DNA of 64,000 nucleotides from Jejuia pallidilutea (GTDB lineage: Bacteria; Bacteroidota; Bacteroidia; Flavobacteriales; Flavobacteriaceae), in assembly GCF_002973595.1 (NCBI RefSeq), contig NZ_PVEO01000007.1:186001-250000 (forward strand), read 5' to 3'. The notes under the pieces are model-generated. The model was not told the origin of the DNA. It worked only from the letters and a program-made list of their open reading frames with translations, and did no database searches. Each line of letters starts with the position of its first letter. Within the stretch, counting starts at the first letter, position 1. This document shows, piece by piece, positions 1-8,667 of this stretch. The position numbers and the translations under genes are program-made.

Positions 1-1
1 A

Positions 2-457
2 ATAAGAGTGCCACTTATAGCAGCAGGCGGAATTGCCACAGGTAGAGCTATGTTAGCATGTATGGTTTTAGGTGCCAACGGTGTGCAAATTGGCAGTAGA
101 TTTGTAGCTAGCGAAGAAAGTTCGGCACACGAGGCCTTTAAAAAAGCGGTTGTAGAAGCAAAAGAAGGCGATACCGAGTTAACCTTAAAAGAACTTGCTC
201 CAGTAAGATTATTAAAAAATAAGTTTTACAATAATATTCAAGATTTATATAAGCGATGTGCCTCAGTTGATGAACTTAAGGAGTTATTAGGAAGAGCACG
301 TGCCAAAAAAGGTATGTTTGAAGGTGATTTGGATGAGGGTGAGTTGGAAATTGGACAAATAGCAGGGTTAATTCATTATATAAAACCCGTGCAAATTATT
401 GTTGAAGAGATAATTGCTGAGTTTGAAGAAGCAAAATCTCGTGTTGGTGATATGTAA
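2..457 (+). CDS. FabK / nitronate monooxygenase-like FMN enzyme, 3' part only
   Basis: The reading frame is open from base 2 and stops at 455-457, so only about 151 C-terminal residues are present. The start lies left of the window. The segment PLIAAGGIATG followed by GANGVQIGSRF is the phosphate/FMN-binding end of the TIM barrel in the 2-nitropropane dioxygenase / enoyl-ACP reductase II family. Members oxidise nitronates or reduce enoyl-ACP with FMN in the cytoplasm; the fragment cannot separate these two activities. The GTG at base 8 is internal and is not a real start. Family confident, substrate unknown. Confidence 0.85.
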   Translation: MRVPLIAAGGIATGRAMLACMVLGANGVQIGSRFVASEESSAHEAFKKAVVEAKEGDTELTLKELAPVRLLKNKFYNNIQDLYKRCASVDELKELLGRARAKKGMFEGDLDEGELEIGQIAGLIHYIKPVQIIVEEIIAEFEEAKSRVGDM

Positions 458-458
458 T

Positions 459-1391
459 TTACTCTTTTAAGTGCGTCTCTAAATTCGTTTTATACAGTCT
501 ACTTTGTCCATTTTCATAAGTATTAAATTCTTCGAGTAGTTCTGTAACAGATAGGGGTGTATCAAATTCCGTATTTGTATGATCACGTTTGCTAGTAAAA
601 TATAATACATTGTTCTTAACAAAAGGGCAGTAGTCCATTTTATCAGAATTTATTGAACTTCCCATGTTTTGTGCGTTGCTCCATCCAGATTTGGCTTTAT
701 AACTTATATATAAATCGCCACTGCCTAAACCATCGTTTCTATTATAGGCACCAAAAATTAAATAAGATTCGTCTGGTGCTATAAAAGCGTTGTATTCATA
801 ACCCTCTGAATTTATGGTATCGGGCAATGGTTTTGGTTCGGTATAACTGCCCTTTTTTAGTTCACTAACGTATATGTCGTCTTTTCGTTTTAGCGATGGG
901 TTATCTCTAGTAAAATAAAAATTGCCATTATCAGCAATAGAAGAGTAAAATTCACCATGTTCAGTATTTATGGGGCTTCCCATGTTAATGGGTTCGGTCC
1001 ATTTACCGTTTACGTTTTGTCTTGTCACGTACCAAATATCAAAATTTTTACTGTGTTCCGAAGTGTTTTTATTCGGTCTAGTTGATGCAAAATAAAGGGT
1101 AAGTCCGTCTTTTCCGAAGTAAGGTTCTAAATCAAAATACTGTCCAGAAAATGAAGCAATTTGTGGAGGACCCCATACATTTCCCTGTTTCTTTACTTCA
1201 ACAATAGCAGAAAGTGTACCTAAAACATTCTGAGCAGTGAAGAGCACTTCGTCTCCCTTCGGTGAAATGGCAATATCTCTAACATTTGGAAATTGTGTTA
1301 CAATTTCAGGTAAAACAGGTTTAATGTTTTCTTGCGAATAGGCAGTAATAAAACAAAAAACTAGAAGGAGTGTTGTGTATGTTACTCTCAT
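459..1391 (-). CDS. Secreted PD40-repeat beta-propeller protein
   Basis: A 310-residue protein with an N-terminal signal peptide (residues 1-20, ending in AYSQ). It contains several PD40/TolB-like blades, for example DIAISPKGDEVLFTA near residue 40 and YFGKDGLTLYFASTR near residue 90, then further blades with LYFTSKR near the end. Such propellers are usually periplasmic or outer-membrane associated and bind proteins or sugars; no catalytic motif is visible. It converges with the upstream FabK-like gene, with one base between the two stops. Function unknown. Confidence 0.75.
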   Translation of the reverse strand: MRVTYTTLLLVFCFITAYSQENIKPVLPEIVTQFPNVRDIAISPKGDEVLFTAQNVLGTLSAIVEVKKQGNVWGPPQIASFSGQYFDLEPYFGKDGLTLYFASTRPNKNTSEHSKNFDIWYVTRQNVNGKWTEPINMGSPINTEHGEFYSSIADNGNFYFTRDNPSLKRKDDIYVSELKKGSYTEPKPLPDTINSEGYEYNAFIAPDESYLIFGAYNRNDGLGSGDLYISYKAKSGWSNAQNMGSSINSDKMDYCPFVKNNVLYFTSKRDHTNTEFDTPLSVTELLEEFNTYENGQSRLYKTNLETHLKE

Positions 1392-1460
1392 TTCGGCTTT
1401 TATTAAAGAGCAATATATAAAAAGACGTACATTGTTTTACCAAGAAAATGTTAATTAAAA

Positions 1461-1484
1461 AAGGGGAAATTTTACTTTCCCCTT
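1461..1484. other. Perfect 9-bp hairpin in the divergent intergenic region
   Basis: AAGGGGAAA (1461-1469) pairs with TTTCCCCTT (1476-1484) around a 6-base loop. It sits between the starts of the divergent PD40 and MATE genes, so it does not terminate either one. It may be an operator or a remnant. Only the structure is supported. Confidence 0.4.
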
Positions 1485-1683
1485 GATAATTTAGAAACAT
1501 ATACGTTTAATAATTCAATCCTTATAAAATGAAAACTATATGTTTCATAATGCTATCATGTCCTGTAAAGAGATGGTGTTGTATTTAAAAAATAAGAAAA
1601 AACTTATAATTAGGTGAATGTTTCTTAATTTAATATTAACATTTGTTGATAAATAAATGTGTGGTGATGCCAAATGGAAACTA

Positions 1684-1691
1684 TACTTTTG
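1684..1691 (+). promoter_or_regulatory. -7 promoter box of the MATE gene
   Basis: TACTTTTG fits the Bacteroidota sigma-A -7 consensus TAnnTTTG. It ends only 4 bases before the preferred ATG at 1696, so the transcript would start at or next to the start codon (leaderless or nearly so). A clear -33 TTG is not visible. Confidence 0.5.
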
Positions 1692-1695
1692 CAGC

Positions 1696-3075
1696 ATGCA
1701 AATTCAAAATTATACAAAAGAGTTTAAATACAATTGGCAACTAGCCGCCCCAGTAATGTTGGGTATGTTAGGGCACACCTTTGTTAGTTTTGTAGATAAT
1801 ATTATGGTTGGGCAATTAGGTACTGCAGAACTGGCTGCAGTATCCTTAGGAAATAGCTTTATGTTTATTGCCATGTCTTTAGGTATTGGTTTTTCTACCG
1901 CTATAACCCCTTTAATTGCAGAGGCTGATGCTGAACAAAACTTTAAAACTGGTAAATCTTATTTTAAACATGGCTTGTTTTTATGTACGGTTTTAGGGGT
2001 TTTGTTGTTTTTGCTGGTTTTTTTTGCTAAACCTTTAATGTATTTTATGAAACAGCCCGATGAGGTTGTTGCTTTAGCTATTCCTTATTTAGATTTGGTT
2101 GCTGTATCGTTAATTCCTCTCATAATTTTTCAAGGGTTTAAACAGTTTAGCGATGGTTTATCGATGACTAAGTACCCTATGTACGCCACATTATTAGGTA
2201 ATTTGGTAAATATTGTTTTAAACTACTTGTTAATTTTTGGAAAATTTGGAATGCCCGAATTAGGAATAGTTGGTGCTGCTTATGGTACGCTAGCTTCTAG
2301 AATTATTATGGTGGCACATTTATGGTTTTTATTAAAACGCAATGGAAATTCACGCCACTATGTTTCCAAAATAAAATTCTTTGTTTTAGAACGATTAATG
2401 CTTAAAAAAATATTTAATCTAGGTGTCCCCAGTGCAATGCAAATGTTTTTTGAAGTTGCTATTTTTACAGCAGCCATCTGGTTAAGTGGCTTATTAGGGA
2501 AAAATCCGCAAGCGGCAAACCAAATTGCTTTAAACCTTGCATCCATGACGTTTATGGTAGCAATGGGCTTAAGTGTAGCAGCTATGATTCGTGTGGGTAA
2601 CCAAAAAGGACTAAAACGCTACAGCGAGTTACGGCGTATAGCTTTTTCAATATTTTTATTTGGGTTTATTTTTGCCGTAGGTTTCGCTGTGTTGTTTCTA
2701 TTATTTTACAATCAATTACCCAAAATATATTTAGATTATAATGATGTGGAAAATGCCTTGGACAATATAGAGGTGTTAGAAATAGCATCAAAATTATTAT
2801 TGGTTGCAGCCGTATTTCAAATAAGTGATAGTATTCAAGTTTTGGTTTTAGGAGCCTTAAGAGGTTTACAGGATGTAAAAGTGCCAATGTTGTTATTATT
2901 TGTAGCATATTGGGTTGTTGGTTTTCCTGTATCTTGGTTTTTAGGAAAAGCCGAGGTTTATGGCAGTATTGGAATTTGGATTGGGTTATTAGCAGGTTTA
3001 ACCGTTGCAGCAATATTGTTATATGCCAGATTTAATTATTTAACAAAGAAATTAATTAGTTCTAATAGCGATTAA
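1696..3075 (+). CDS. MATE family multidrug/Na+ efflux transporter
   Basis: About 459 residues with twelve predicted membrane helices in two MatE halves. The first half opens with LAAPVMLGMLGHTFVSFVDN and a downstream GxGFSTAITPLIAEA, both typical of NorM/DinF-type antiporters. It exports cationic drugs or metabolites across the inner membrane in exchange for Na+ or H+. An in-frame ATG exists at 1657, but the product from there starts with a poor MCGDAKWK leader and would precede the TACTTTTG promoter box, so 1696 is preferred. It stands alone on the plus strand. Confidence 0.88.
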   Translation: MQIQNYTKEFKYNWQLAAPVMLGMLGHTFVSFVDNIMVGQLGTAELAAVSLGNSFMFIAMSLGIGFSTAITPLIAEADAEQNFKTGKSYFKHGLFLCTVLGVLLFLLVFFAKPLMYFMKQPDEVVALAIPYLDLVAVSLIPLIIFQGFKQFSDGLSMTKYPMYATLLGNLVNIVLNYLLIFGKFGMPELGIVGAAYGTLASRIIMVAHLWFLLKRNGNSRHYVSKIKFFVLERLMLKKIFNLGVPSAMQMFFEVAIFTAAIWLSGLLGKNPQAANQIALNLASMTFMVAMGLSVAAMIRVGNQKGLKRYSELRRIAFSIFLFGFIFAVGFAVLFLLFYNQLPKIYLDYNDVENALDNIEVLEIASKLLLVAAVFQISDSIQVLVLGALRGLQDVKVPMLLLFVAYWVVGFPVSWFLGKAEVYGSIGIWIGLLAGLTVAAILLYARFNYLTKKLISSNSD

Positions 3076-3104
3076 TTACTTATAATATTTCATGTAAAAA
3101 ACAT

Positions 3105-3250
3105 ACTTTAAGTACAAAATACTGATGCTTAATTGAGATGAATCTTAACTAAGTTTTATTTTAAAAACTATAAAAATATTAAACATGTAAAGTTAAAACC
3201 TAGAACTTTAAGTATTTTCGTTACACAAAACTTTAAGTGTTAAAAACACT
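3105..3250. promoter_or_regulatory. Three ACTTTAAGT repeats plus a small hairpin upstream of the 75-aa gene
   Basis: ACTTTAAGT(A/G) occurs at 3105-3114, 3205-3214 and 3230-3239. The last copy runs into the hairpin AGTGTT-AAA-AACACT (3236-3250), just before the start codon at 3271. Such repeated near-palindromes in a 195-bp leader suggest an operator. The regulator is unknown. Confidence 0.35.
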
Positions 3251-3270
3251 AATAACTTGAAACTTAAAAT

Positions 3271-3498
3271 ATGACACTTCCAAAATTTATATTAGGTGAT
3301 AATACCGAGCATCCGAATGCTATTTATGTAATTCATACAGAGTTTCCTCGATTCATAATTAATTTAGAAAACGATGAGGTAGAATGGTTTGAAGACTTTG
3401 ATGCTGAAGACCAAAAGGAATTAGAAACCGAAACCGAGAACGCCATAAAATTAGCTACCGAGTTTTATGATGCTGAAATTGCTAAATACGACGAATAG
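3271..3498 (+). CDS. Small acidic protein of unknown function
   Basis: 75 residues, strongly acidic in the second half (DDEVEWFEDFDAEDQKELE), with no signal peptide and no cysteines. It precedes the PAP2 phosphatase gene by 9 bp and is probably co-transcribed with it. I do not recognise a named domain. The ordered, hydrophobic N-terminal half (PKFILGD, IYVIHTEFPRFIINLE) suggests a small folded beta-rich cytoplasmic protein. Confidence 0.65.
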   Translation: MTLPKFILGDNTEHPNAIYVIHTEFPRFIINLENDEVEWFEDFDAEDQKELETETENAIKLATEFYDAEIAKYDE

Positions 3499-3507
3499 AC
3501 ACTTCAA

Positions 3508-4077
3508 ATGATAGATCAACTCTTAGAATACGATACTGAACTTTTTTTGTTTCTAAATAATCTGGGGTCTCCAACTTGGGATTCATTTTGGTTATTTATA
3601 ACGCACAAGTTCGCTTCAATACCTTTATATGTTGTTTTACTGTATTTAATGTATAAAAAATTTGGACTTAAATCGCTTTTGGTAATATTGGTAGTAGTGG
3701 CTTTAATGATTACGTTTACAGACCAAATTACAAATGTTTTTAAAAGAGGTTTTGAAAGACCAAGGCCTTGTGGCGTGCCTAATTTGGTGGATGAGTTAAG
3801 GTTTATTGCAGTACGCTGTGGTAAATATGGATTTTTTTCTGGACATTCATCAAATTCTATGTCGGCAGCTGTTTTTATAGGCTTAATGCTGCGTCCCTTT
3901 TATAAAAACTTAATATTCATGTTGTTGTTTTGGAGTGCAGTTGTAGCCTACAGCCGTATTTACGTTGGTGTACATTACCCTTTAGATGTATTGTGTGGTA
4001 TGACCTTTGGTGCTATTTCTGGGTTTTTGTTTTACAAATTGGCACAATACCTTTTAAAGCGTTTTGTTAAGGCTTAA
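3508..4077 (+). CDS. PAP2-superfamily membrane phosphatase
   Basis: 189 residues with about five membrane helices. All three PAP2 signature motifs are present: KX6RP in KRGFERPRP, the SGH motif in FFSGHSSNS, and SRX5HX3D in SRIYVGVHYPLD. These provide the Arg, catalytic His nucleophile and Asp-assisted His of the phosphatase centre. Likely substrates are undecaprenyl pyrophosphate or a lipid phosphate at the outer face of the inner membrane; the two cannot be separated from sequence. Its 3' end overlaps the convergent meaB gene by 24 bp. Confidence 0.9.
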   Translation: MIDQLLEYDTELFLFLNNLGSPTWDSFWLFITHKFASIPLYVVLLYLMYKKFGLKSLLVILVVVALMITFTDQITNVFKRGFERPRPCGVPNLVDELRFIAVRCGKYGFFSGHSSNSMSAAVFIGLMLRPFYKNLIFMLLFWSAVVAYSRIYVGVHYPLDVLCGMTFGAISGFLFYKLAQYLLKRFVKA

Positions 4078-5136
4078 AATATATTCCGCAGCAGCAAATG
4101 GTGTGGTTTCATTATTTTCAATACGTTTTAATTGTTCTTGTAAAGCAACTTTAACTTTTGGTTGATTGAAAAAATCAGACTTCAAACGGTTTTCTATGGT
4201 TTTATGCAACCAATAGGTGTTTTGCTTATGCCGTCTTTTATCAAAATAACTAGTGCCTTTTGCAAGTTTTATATACTCTGAAATCATTTCCCAAATTTCA
4301 ATAATACCTTCATTTTTTAAAGCGCTGCATAATGTTACTTTTGGAGTCCACCCAGAGGTCTTTTGTGGATAAAGGTGTAACGCCCTATTAAATTCTACTT
4401 TAGCTAATTTGGCTGCTTCTAGGGTATTACCATCTGCTTTATTTATGGCAATGGCATCGGCCATTTCAATAATTCCTCGTTTTATCCCTTGTAACTCATC
4501 TCCAGCTCCTGCAAGTTTTAGTAATAAAAAGAAATCTACCATACTGTGTACGGCAATTTCACTTTGCCCAACACCTACTGTTTCTATTAAAATAACATCA
4601 AAGCCTGCAGCTTCACATAAAATAATAGTTTCTCTGGTTTTTCGGGCTACACCTCCTAAAGAGTCTCCCGAAGCTGACGGACGTATATAGGCGTTTTCAT
4701 CCTTTGCTAAAGTTTCCATTCTGGTTTTATCACCCAAAATACTACCTTTAGTTAAAGAGCTGCTAGGGTCTATAGCCAATACAGCTACGCGTTTGCCTAG
4801 TGCTGTTAAGTGCTTGCCAAAAACTTCTATAAATGTGCTTTTGCCTACACCAGGCACACCTGTAATACCAGTACGAATGGATTTATTAGCATATGGTAAA
4901 CAAGATTTTAATACAGTATTTGCATAGTCCTGATGCTTTGGGTTAGAGCTCTCTATAAGTGTAATGGCGCGACTTAAATAACTTATATTTTTATTTAAAA
5001 TACCTTTAACTAACGTTTCTGGATTTATGGTTTTACTTTGCTTCGATTTAAAATTTGATACAAAGTTATTGTTGATTATTTCTGAATTAGAAACACCTTC
5101 TGTTTGTTTTAAAGCCGACTTTTTTTTGTTTTTCAC
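4054..5136 (-). CDS. meaB: Methylmalonyl-CoA mutase-associated GTPase MeaB (ArgK family)
   Basis: 360 residues. The Walker A loop is GVPGVGKSTF, followed by VLAIDPSSSLTKGSILGDKTRM (switch region), and later ETVGVGQSE and NKADG for guanine recognition. MeaB protects and reactivates B12-dependent methylmalonyl-CoA mutase by editing cofactor loading with GTP hydrolysis. Its partners, the mutase subunits, lie 4.7 kb downstream in a separate leftward operon. An N-terminal extension of about 40 residues is rich in Lys/Ser/Asn and looks disordered. The gene is 35 bp from the next leftward gene, so the two may be co-transcribed. Confidence 0.93.
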   Translation of the reverse strand: MKNKKKSALKQTEGVSNSEIINNNFVSNFKSKQSKTINPETLVKGILNKNISYLSRAITLIESSNPKHQDYANTVLKSCLPYANKSIRTGITGVPGVGKSTFIEVFGKHLTALGKRVAVLAIDPSSSLTKGSILGDKTRMETLAKDENAYIRPSASGDSLGGVARKTRETIILCEAAGFDVILIETVGVGQSEIAVHSMVDFFLLLKLAGAGDELQGIKRGIIEMADAIAINKADGNTLEAAKLAKVEFNRALHLYPQKTSGWTPKVTLCSALKNEGIIEIWEMISEYIKLAKGTSYFDKRRHKQNTYWLHKTIENRLKSDFFNQPKVKVALQEQLKRIENNETTPFAAAEYILSLNKTL

Positions 5137-5171
5137 AATTAAAAAATAATCACTCTAAGTTACGCTTTTAA

Positions 5172-5726
5172 TTATTTTAGAGGCACTTTTACACGTATAT
5201 TGTCCCACGCCATTGTCATAAAAAGGTTGTCTGTAGAATTATCGAAGGCAATCGTAAACTGTTCTACCTCGGTATTTAATTTTTCTACAGGAGCACTATA
5301 ATTTACAACATCAAATTCAGGTTCGCGAAGTGGTTCTAATGTTTTATGGTCTACACCCCAAGGATATTGTTTTGAGTTAAAAATTACAGTCCACGCCGTA
5401 TCGTTCGGTATCGTCCAAAGTGTATATTTCCCAGGTTGTAACGAATCGTTTCCTATTTTTAGAGATTTATTGGTCTCGAAAGTAGTAGCTTCGTTTGCCC
5501 CTGTTCTCCAAACGTCGCCGTAGGGCACTAAAGCCCCAAAAACTTCCCTTCCTCGTTTTGATGGGCGGTTGTAAAACACATTTAGCTTTAAATCGTCTAC
5601 TTTAAAGGCTACATTTTTTTTCGGACTTTTTCGTTTCTGTAAACCATCGTTTAAATAAGAATACACAAAAATAACTGAAGCTGCCAGAAGCAAAATAAAA
5701 ATAATGCGTTTTAAAAACGTGTTCAT
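5172..5726 (-). CDS. DUF2911 protein, membrane-anchored or secreted
   Basis: 184 residues. Residues 7-25 form a hydrophobic signal/anchor segment (IIFILLLAASVIFVYSYL). The rest is the DUF2911 domain, with the typical GREVFGALVPYGDVWRTGANE and PGKYTLWTIPN segments and a tryptophan-rich beta fold. The family is widespread in Bacteroidota; its biochemical role is not known. It lies just upstream of meaB on the same strand. TAAAGATA, one base off the -7 consensus read leftward, sits about 25 bp before the start. Confidence 0.85.
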   Translation of the reverse strand: MNTFLKRIIFILLLAASVIFVYSYLNDGLQKRKSPKKNVAFKVDDLKLNVFYNRPSKRGREVFGALVPYGDVWRTGANEATTFETNKSLKIGNDSLQPGKYTLWTIPNDTAWTVIFNSKQYPWGVDHKTLEPLREPEFDVVNYSAPVEKLNTEVEQFTIAFDNSTDNLFMTMAWDNIRVKVPLK

Positions 5727-5940
5727 AAATGAGAGATTTTATAGGTGGTAAAGATACTTGATGTTGAAGTATTTATAAAATAGAAACGCTAAATTATTTA
5801 GCTATGTTGTGTTGGTTTTACCTTCTTTTACTTTCCTCTCACAATATTTAAAGTTCTTGATAAAAAAAATAAAAATTTTGCAACACTCTCAATTTTTTAT
5901 CGTCTTTTAAATGAACTAACTTAAGACCAAAAGTAGTAGC

Positions 5941-6492
5941 ATGTTTAAAGTTGACATTATTGAACAATGTAAACAGAACAATCGTAAGGCACAAATGCAG
6001 TTGTACAACCAGTACTGCAACGGTATGTACATTGTGGCAAAACGATTTCTTAAGGATGCTAATGATGCTGAAGATGTGGTGCAAGAAGCGTTTATTAAAG
6101 CGTTTTCTAAACTACACCAGTACAAAGCCGAAGTTACTTTTGGGGCTTGGTTAAAACGTATTGTGGTTAATAAAAGTATCGACTTTCTAAAATCAAAAAA
6201 ACAACAGTTAGTAGAATTAGATGAGGTGCACCTTAAAGTGGTCGATACGGCACATAACGACAAATGGTTGGTAGAAGATACGGTAACGGTAAACGATGTG
6301 AGGAAGGCAATTTGCAAGCTACCAGAAAAATATAAATATGTAGTGATGCTGTATTTAATTGAAGGGTACGACCATGAGGAAATATCAAAAATACTAAGTA
6401 TTACCCAAGTGGCTTCTAGAACACAGCTATCGAGAGGTAAAGTTAAATTACAAGAATTATTAACACAACAAAATAATGGCACAGGATATTAG
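5941..6492 (+). CDS. ECF-type RNA polymerase sigma factor
   Basis: 183 residues with sigma-70 region 2 (YNQYCNGMYIVAKRFLKDANDAEDVVQEAFIKAF, residues 24-57) and region 4 (KLPEKYKYVVMLYLIEGYDHEEISKIL, about 123-150). There is no region 3, so it is an ECF sigma. It is followed with a 17-bp overlap by a membrane protein that is the probable anti-sigma factor, then by an abundant envelope protein. This is the usual autoregulated flavobacterial arrangement for envelope-stress sensing. Confidence 0.92.
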   Translation: MFKVDIIEQCKQNNRKAQMQLYNQYCNGMYIVAKRFLKDANDAEDVVQEAFIKAFSKLHQYKAEVTFGAWLKRIVVNKSIDFLKSKKQQLVELDEVHLKVVDTAHNDKWLVEDTVTVNDVRKAICKLPEKYKYVVMLYLIEGYDHEEISKILSITQVASRTQLSRGKVKLQELLTQQNNGTGY

Positions 6493-7048
6493 AGATTTGT
6501 TTAAAAACGAAAAAGTGAAGCACGAGGATATGCCTAATAATCACGATGCACGTTTTTTAGAAAAGCTAGAGCAAGCTTTCCCTAAAGAAAAGAAAACGCC
6601 AAAGTATAGTTGGTTATCTGTCGCGGCTAGTGTTGTAGTGTTAATTGGGATAAGTTTTGGAGCCTATTATGGCTTTCAGCACAAAAAACCAGATGTTGAA
6701 AATGTATTAGCTAATGCCACAACTAAAACTTTGGGCGATGTGTCTCCAGATTTAAAAAAGGTGGAAGATTATTATTTGGCCAGTATAAATTTAGAATTGT
6801 CTAAAATAAAGCCAACACCAGAAACTAAAGTAATTTTTGACGGCTATCTAGAACAGTTGAATGAGTTAAATAAAGAATACAAAACACTATCCTTAGAACT
6901 TACAAAAAATGGCGCCACAGAGTTAACCATAAGCGCATTGATAGATAATCTAAGATTCCGTTTAAACTTATTGTATCGCTTAAGAGATCAGTTAAAAACT
7001 TTGAATGCTTCAAACGATTTACCCCAAGAAAGAACAGAAGCAATCTAA
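6476..7048 (+). CDS. Putative anti-sigma factor, single-pass membrane protein
   Basis: 190 residues. A cytoplasmic N-terminus of about 45 residues contains ARFLEKLEQAFPKEKK. One transmembrane helix follows (SWLSVAASVVVLIGISFGAYYGF), then a periplasmic helical domain with a coiled-coil-like stretch (LEQLNELNKEYKTLSLEL). The gene overlaps the sigma factor gene by 17 bp, so translation is coupled. Topology and position indicate an anti-sigma factor of the flavobacterial type, although no zinc-binding HxxxCxxC motif is present. The assignment is inference. Confidence 0.65.
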   Translation: MAQDIRDLFKNEKVKHEDMPNNHDARFLEKLEQAFPKEKKTPKYSWLSVAASVVVLIGISFGAYYGFQHKKPDVENVLANATTKTLGDVSPDLKKVEDYYLASINLELSKIKPTPETKVIFDGYLEQLNELNKEYKTLSLELTKNGATELTISALIDNLRFRLNLLYRLRDQLKTLNASNDLPQERTEAI

Positions 7049-7063
7049 AAAAAATCAAAAAAA

Positions 7064-8638
7064 ATGAACAGTAAAATTATAATATTAAACGTGTTGTTGC
7101 TAAGTTGTTTTACCATAACAACACTAACGGCACAAGAAAAAGTTACTAAAGTATCACAATTAATAAATGTAGATAAAAATGTGACTATAGATTTAAATAC
7201 AAGTTATTGTAATATTGTATTTGATACCTGGAATAAAAATGAAGTACAAATTGAGGCATTTGTTGAGAGCGATGAACTTTCTAAAGACGAATTAGAGCAA
7301 ATAGCTAAGAGTTGGCAACTAGATATTGATGGTTCTACAAATTTAGTTGCTATAAACACAAGAAGCTCCCATTCTCCTAACGTTTGGATTGCAGATAATG
7401 CCCATTACAACGATGAGGTAAAACGAGTGCTTAAGGAATTAAAATATGAATTGGCAGAAATGCCCGAAATGAATTTCGATTTTAGTACTATTGATATTCC
7501 AGAACCGCCAGAGCCACCAAAAGCACCCAAATTTCCTAAGATGCCTGAGTTACCCGAATTGCCTGAATTGCCAGAAGGTGTTGGAGCTGTAGCTTTTGAT
7601 TATGAAGCTTACAAGAAAGACGGGGATGCCTATCTAGAAAAGTGGTCTAAAAAATTTGAGTCTACTTACGGAAAAGAGTATGCAAAAAAAATGGAAGCCT
7701 GGGGTGAACAATTTGGTACAGCATGGGAAGAAAAATTTGGAGACGATTATGCCAAAAAAATGGAAGCTTGGGGCAAAAAGTTTGGTGAACAATTTGGAGA
7801 AGATTACGCAAAAAAAATGGAAGCATGGGGTGAGCGTTATGCAGCTTTAATGGAGCGAAAAGCAGAACGTATTGCAGAACAACAAGAAAGAAATGCAGAA
7901 ATGCATGAGAGGCGTGCCGAAGTAATGGAAAAAATGGCAGAACAACGAGCTAAAATAGCAGAAAAAAGGGCGGAATTGGCAAAAAAACAAGCAAAACAAA
8001 ATAAAACACGAGCAATATTTATTAATAGATGGAGCGATAAAACCAATCATTCACAACTTAAAAAAACTATTATTATAAAAATGCCCAAAAAGGCAAAAAT
8101 TAAAGTTGATGTAAGACATGGTGAATTAGAGTTTGCATCGGTGTTAGATGATGTGCAAGCACATTTATCTCATACCTCATTTAAGGCACAAGGCATTAAT
8201 GGAAGTAATACTTCCATTAGTGCAGCTTATGCACCGGTTTTTATTAGCAACTGGAATTTGGGTGAATTGAATTTAAAACACGTAAAACAAGCCGAATTAG
8301 AAACCGTAAAGCATGTGGTGTTAAATTGTACATCATCTAACGTTAAAATAAATAATGTACTAAATAGTGCTATTGTAGATAGTAATATTGGAGACTTAAA
8401 AATCCTTAATGTTGCCGATAGTTTTACCAACTTAAACTTTATTTTTCAAAACAATAAAGCTTATATAGTTATGCCAGAGGAAAACTATAATATGAACTAC
8501 AAAGGAATGCATTCTTACTTGGTGCACCCAAATAATACAAGTGGTAAAACAGACGCAAGCTCTTTTTCAATGAGTAATACCGAAAGCAATAAAACAGTTA
8601 CTGTAAATGCAAAATATAGTAAAGTAATTATAGAGTAA
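7064..8638 (+). CDS. Secreted DUF4097-like beta-strand protein with internal EAWG repeats
   Basis: 524 residues. A signal peptide ends near LTAQ (residue 24). Residues 25-125 and about 340-524 resemble the DUF4097 head-GIN / adhesin-like beta-helix family. Between them lie a proline-rich hinge (PEPPEPPKAPKFPKMPE), three near-identical copies of YAKKMEAWG with FG spacers (residues about 205-265), and a long Glu/Arg/Lys/Ala coiled coil (ERKAERIAEQQERNAEM onward). It is co-transcribed with the sigma and anti-sigma genes (15 bp gap) and may be a target or sensor of that pathway. The charged insert inside a DUF4097-like protein is unusual. Confidence 0.7.
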   Translation: MNSKIIILNVLLLSCFTITTLTAQEKVTKVSQLINVDKNVTIDLNTSYCNIVFDTWNKNEVQIEAFVESDELSKDELEQIAKSWQLDIDGSTNLVAINTRSSHSPNVWIADNAHYNDEVKRVLKELKYELAEMPEMNFDFSTIDIPEPPEPPKAPKFPKMPELPELPELPEGVGAVAFDYEAYKKDGDAYLEKWSKKFESTYGKEYAKKMEAWGEQFGTAWEEKFGDDYAKKMEAWGKKFGEQFGEDYAKKMEAWGERYAALMERKAERIAEQQERNAEMHERRAEVMEKMAEQRAKIAEKRAELAKKQAKQNKTRAIFINRWSDKTNHSQLKKTIIIKMPKKAKIKVDVRHGELEFASVLDDVQAHLSHTSFKAQGINGSNTSISAAYAPVFISNWNLGELNLKHVKQAELETVKHVVLNCTSSNVKINNVLNSAIVDSNIGDLKILNVADSFTNLNFIFQNNKAYIVMPEENYNMNYKGMHSYLVHPNNTSGKTDASSFSMSNTESNKTVTVNAKYSKVIIE

Positions 8639-8667
8639 TTTATTAGCTTTGAGTAAATTTAATTTGA

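Noticed and set aside
5916-6482. 188-residue open frame antisense to the ECF sigma gene
   Set aside because: Shadow of a well-supported sigma factor; the antisense product is Ser/Leu/Cys-rich without any domain.
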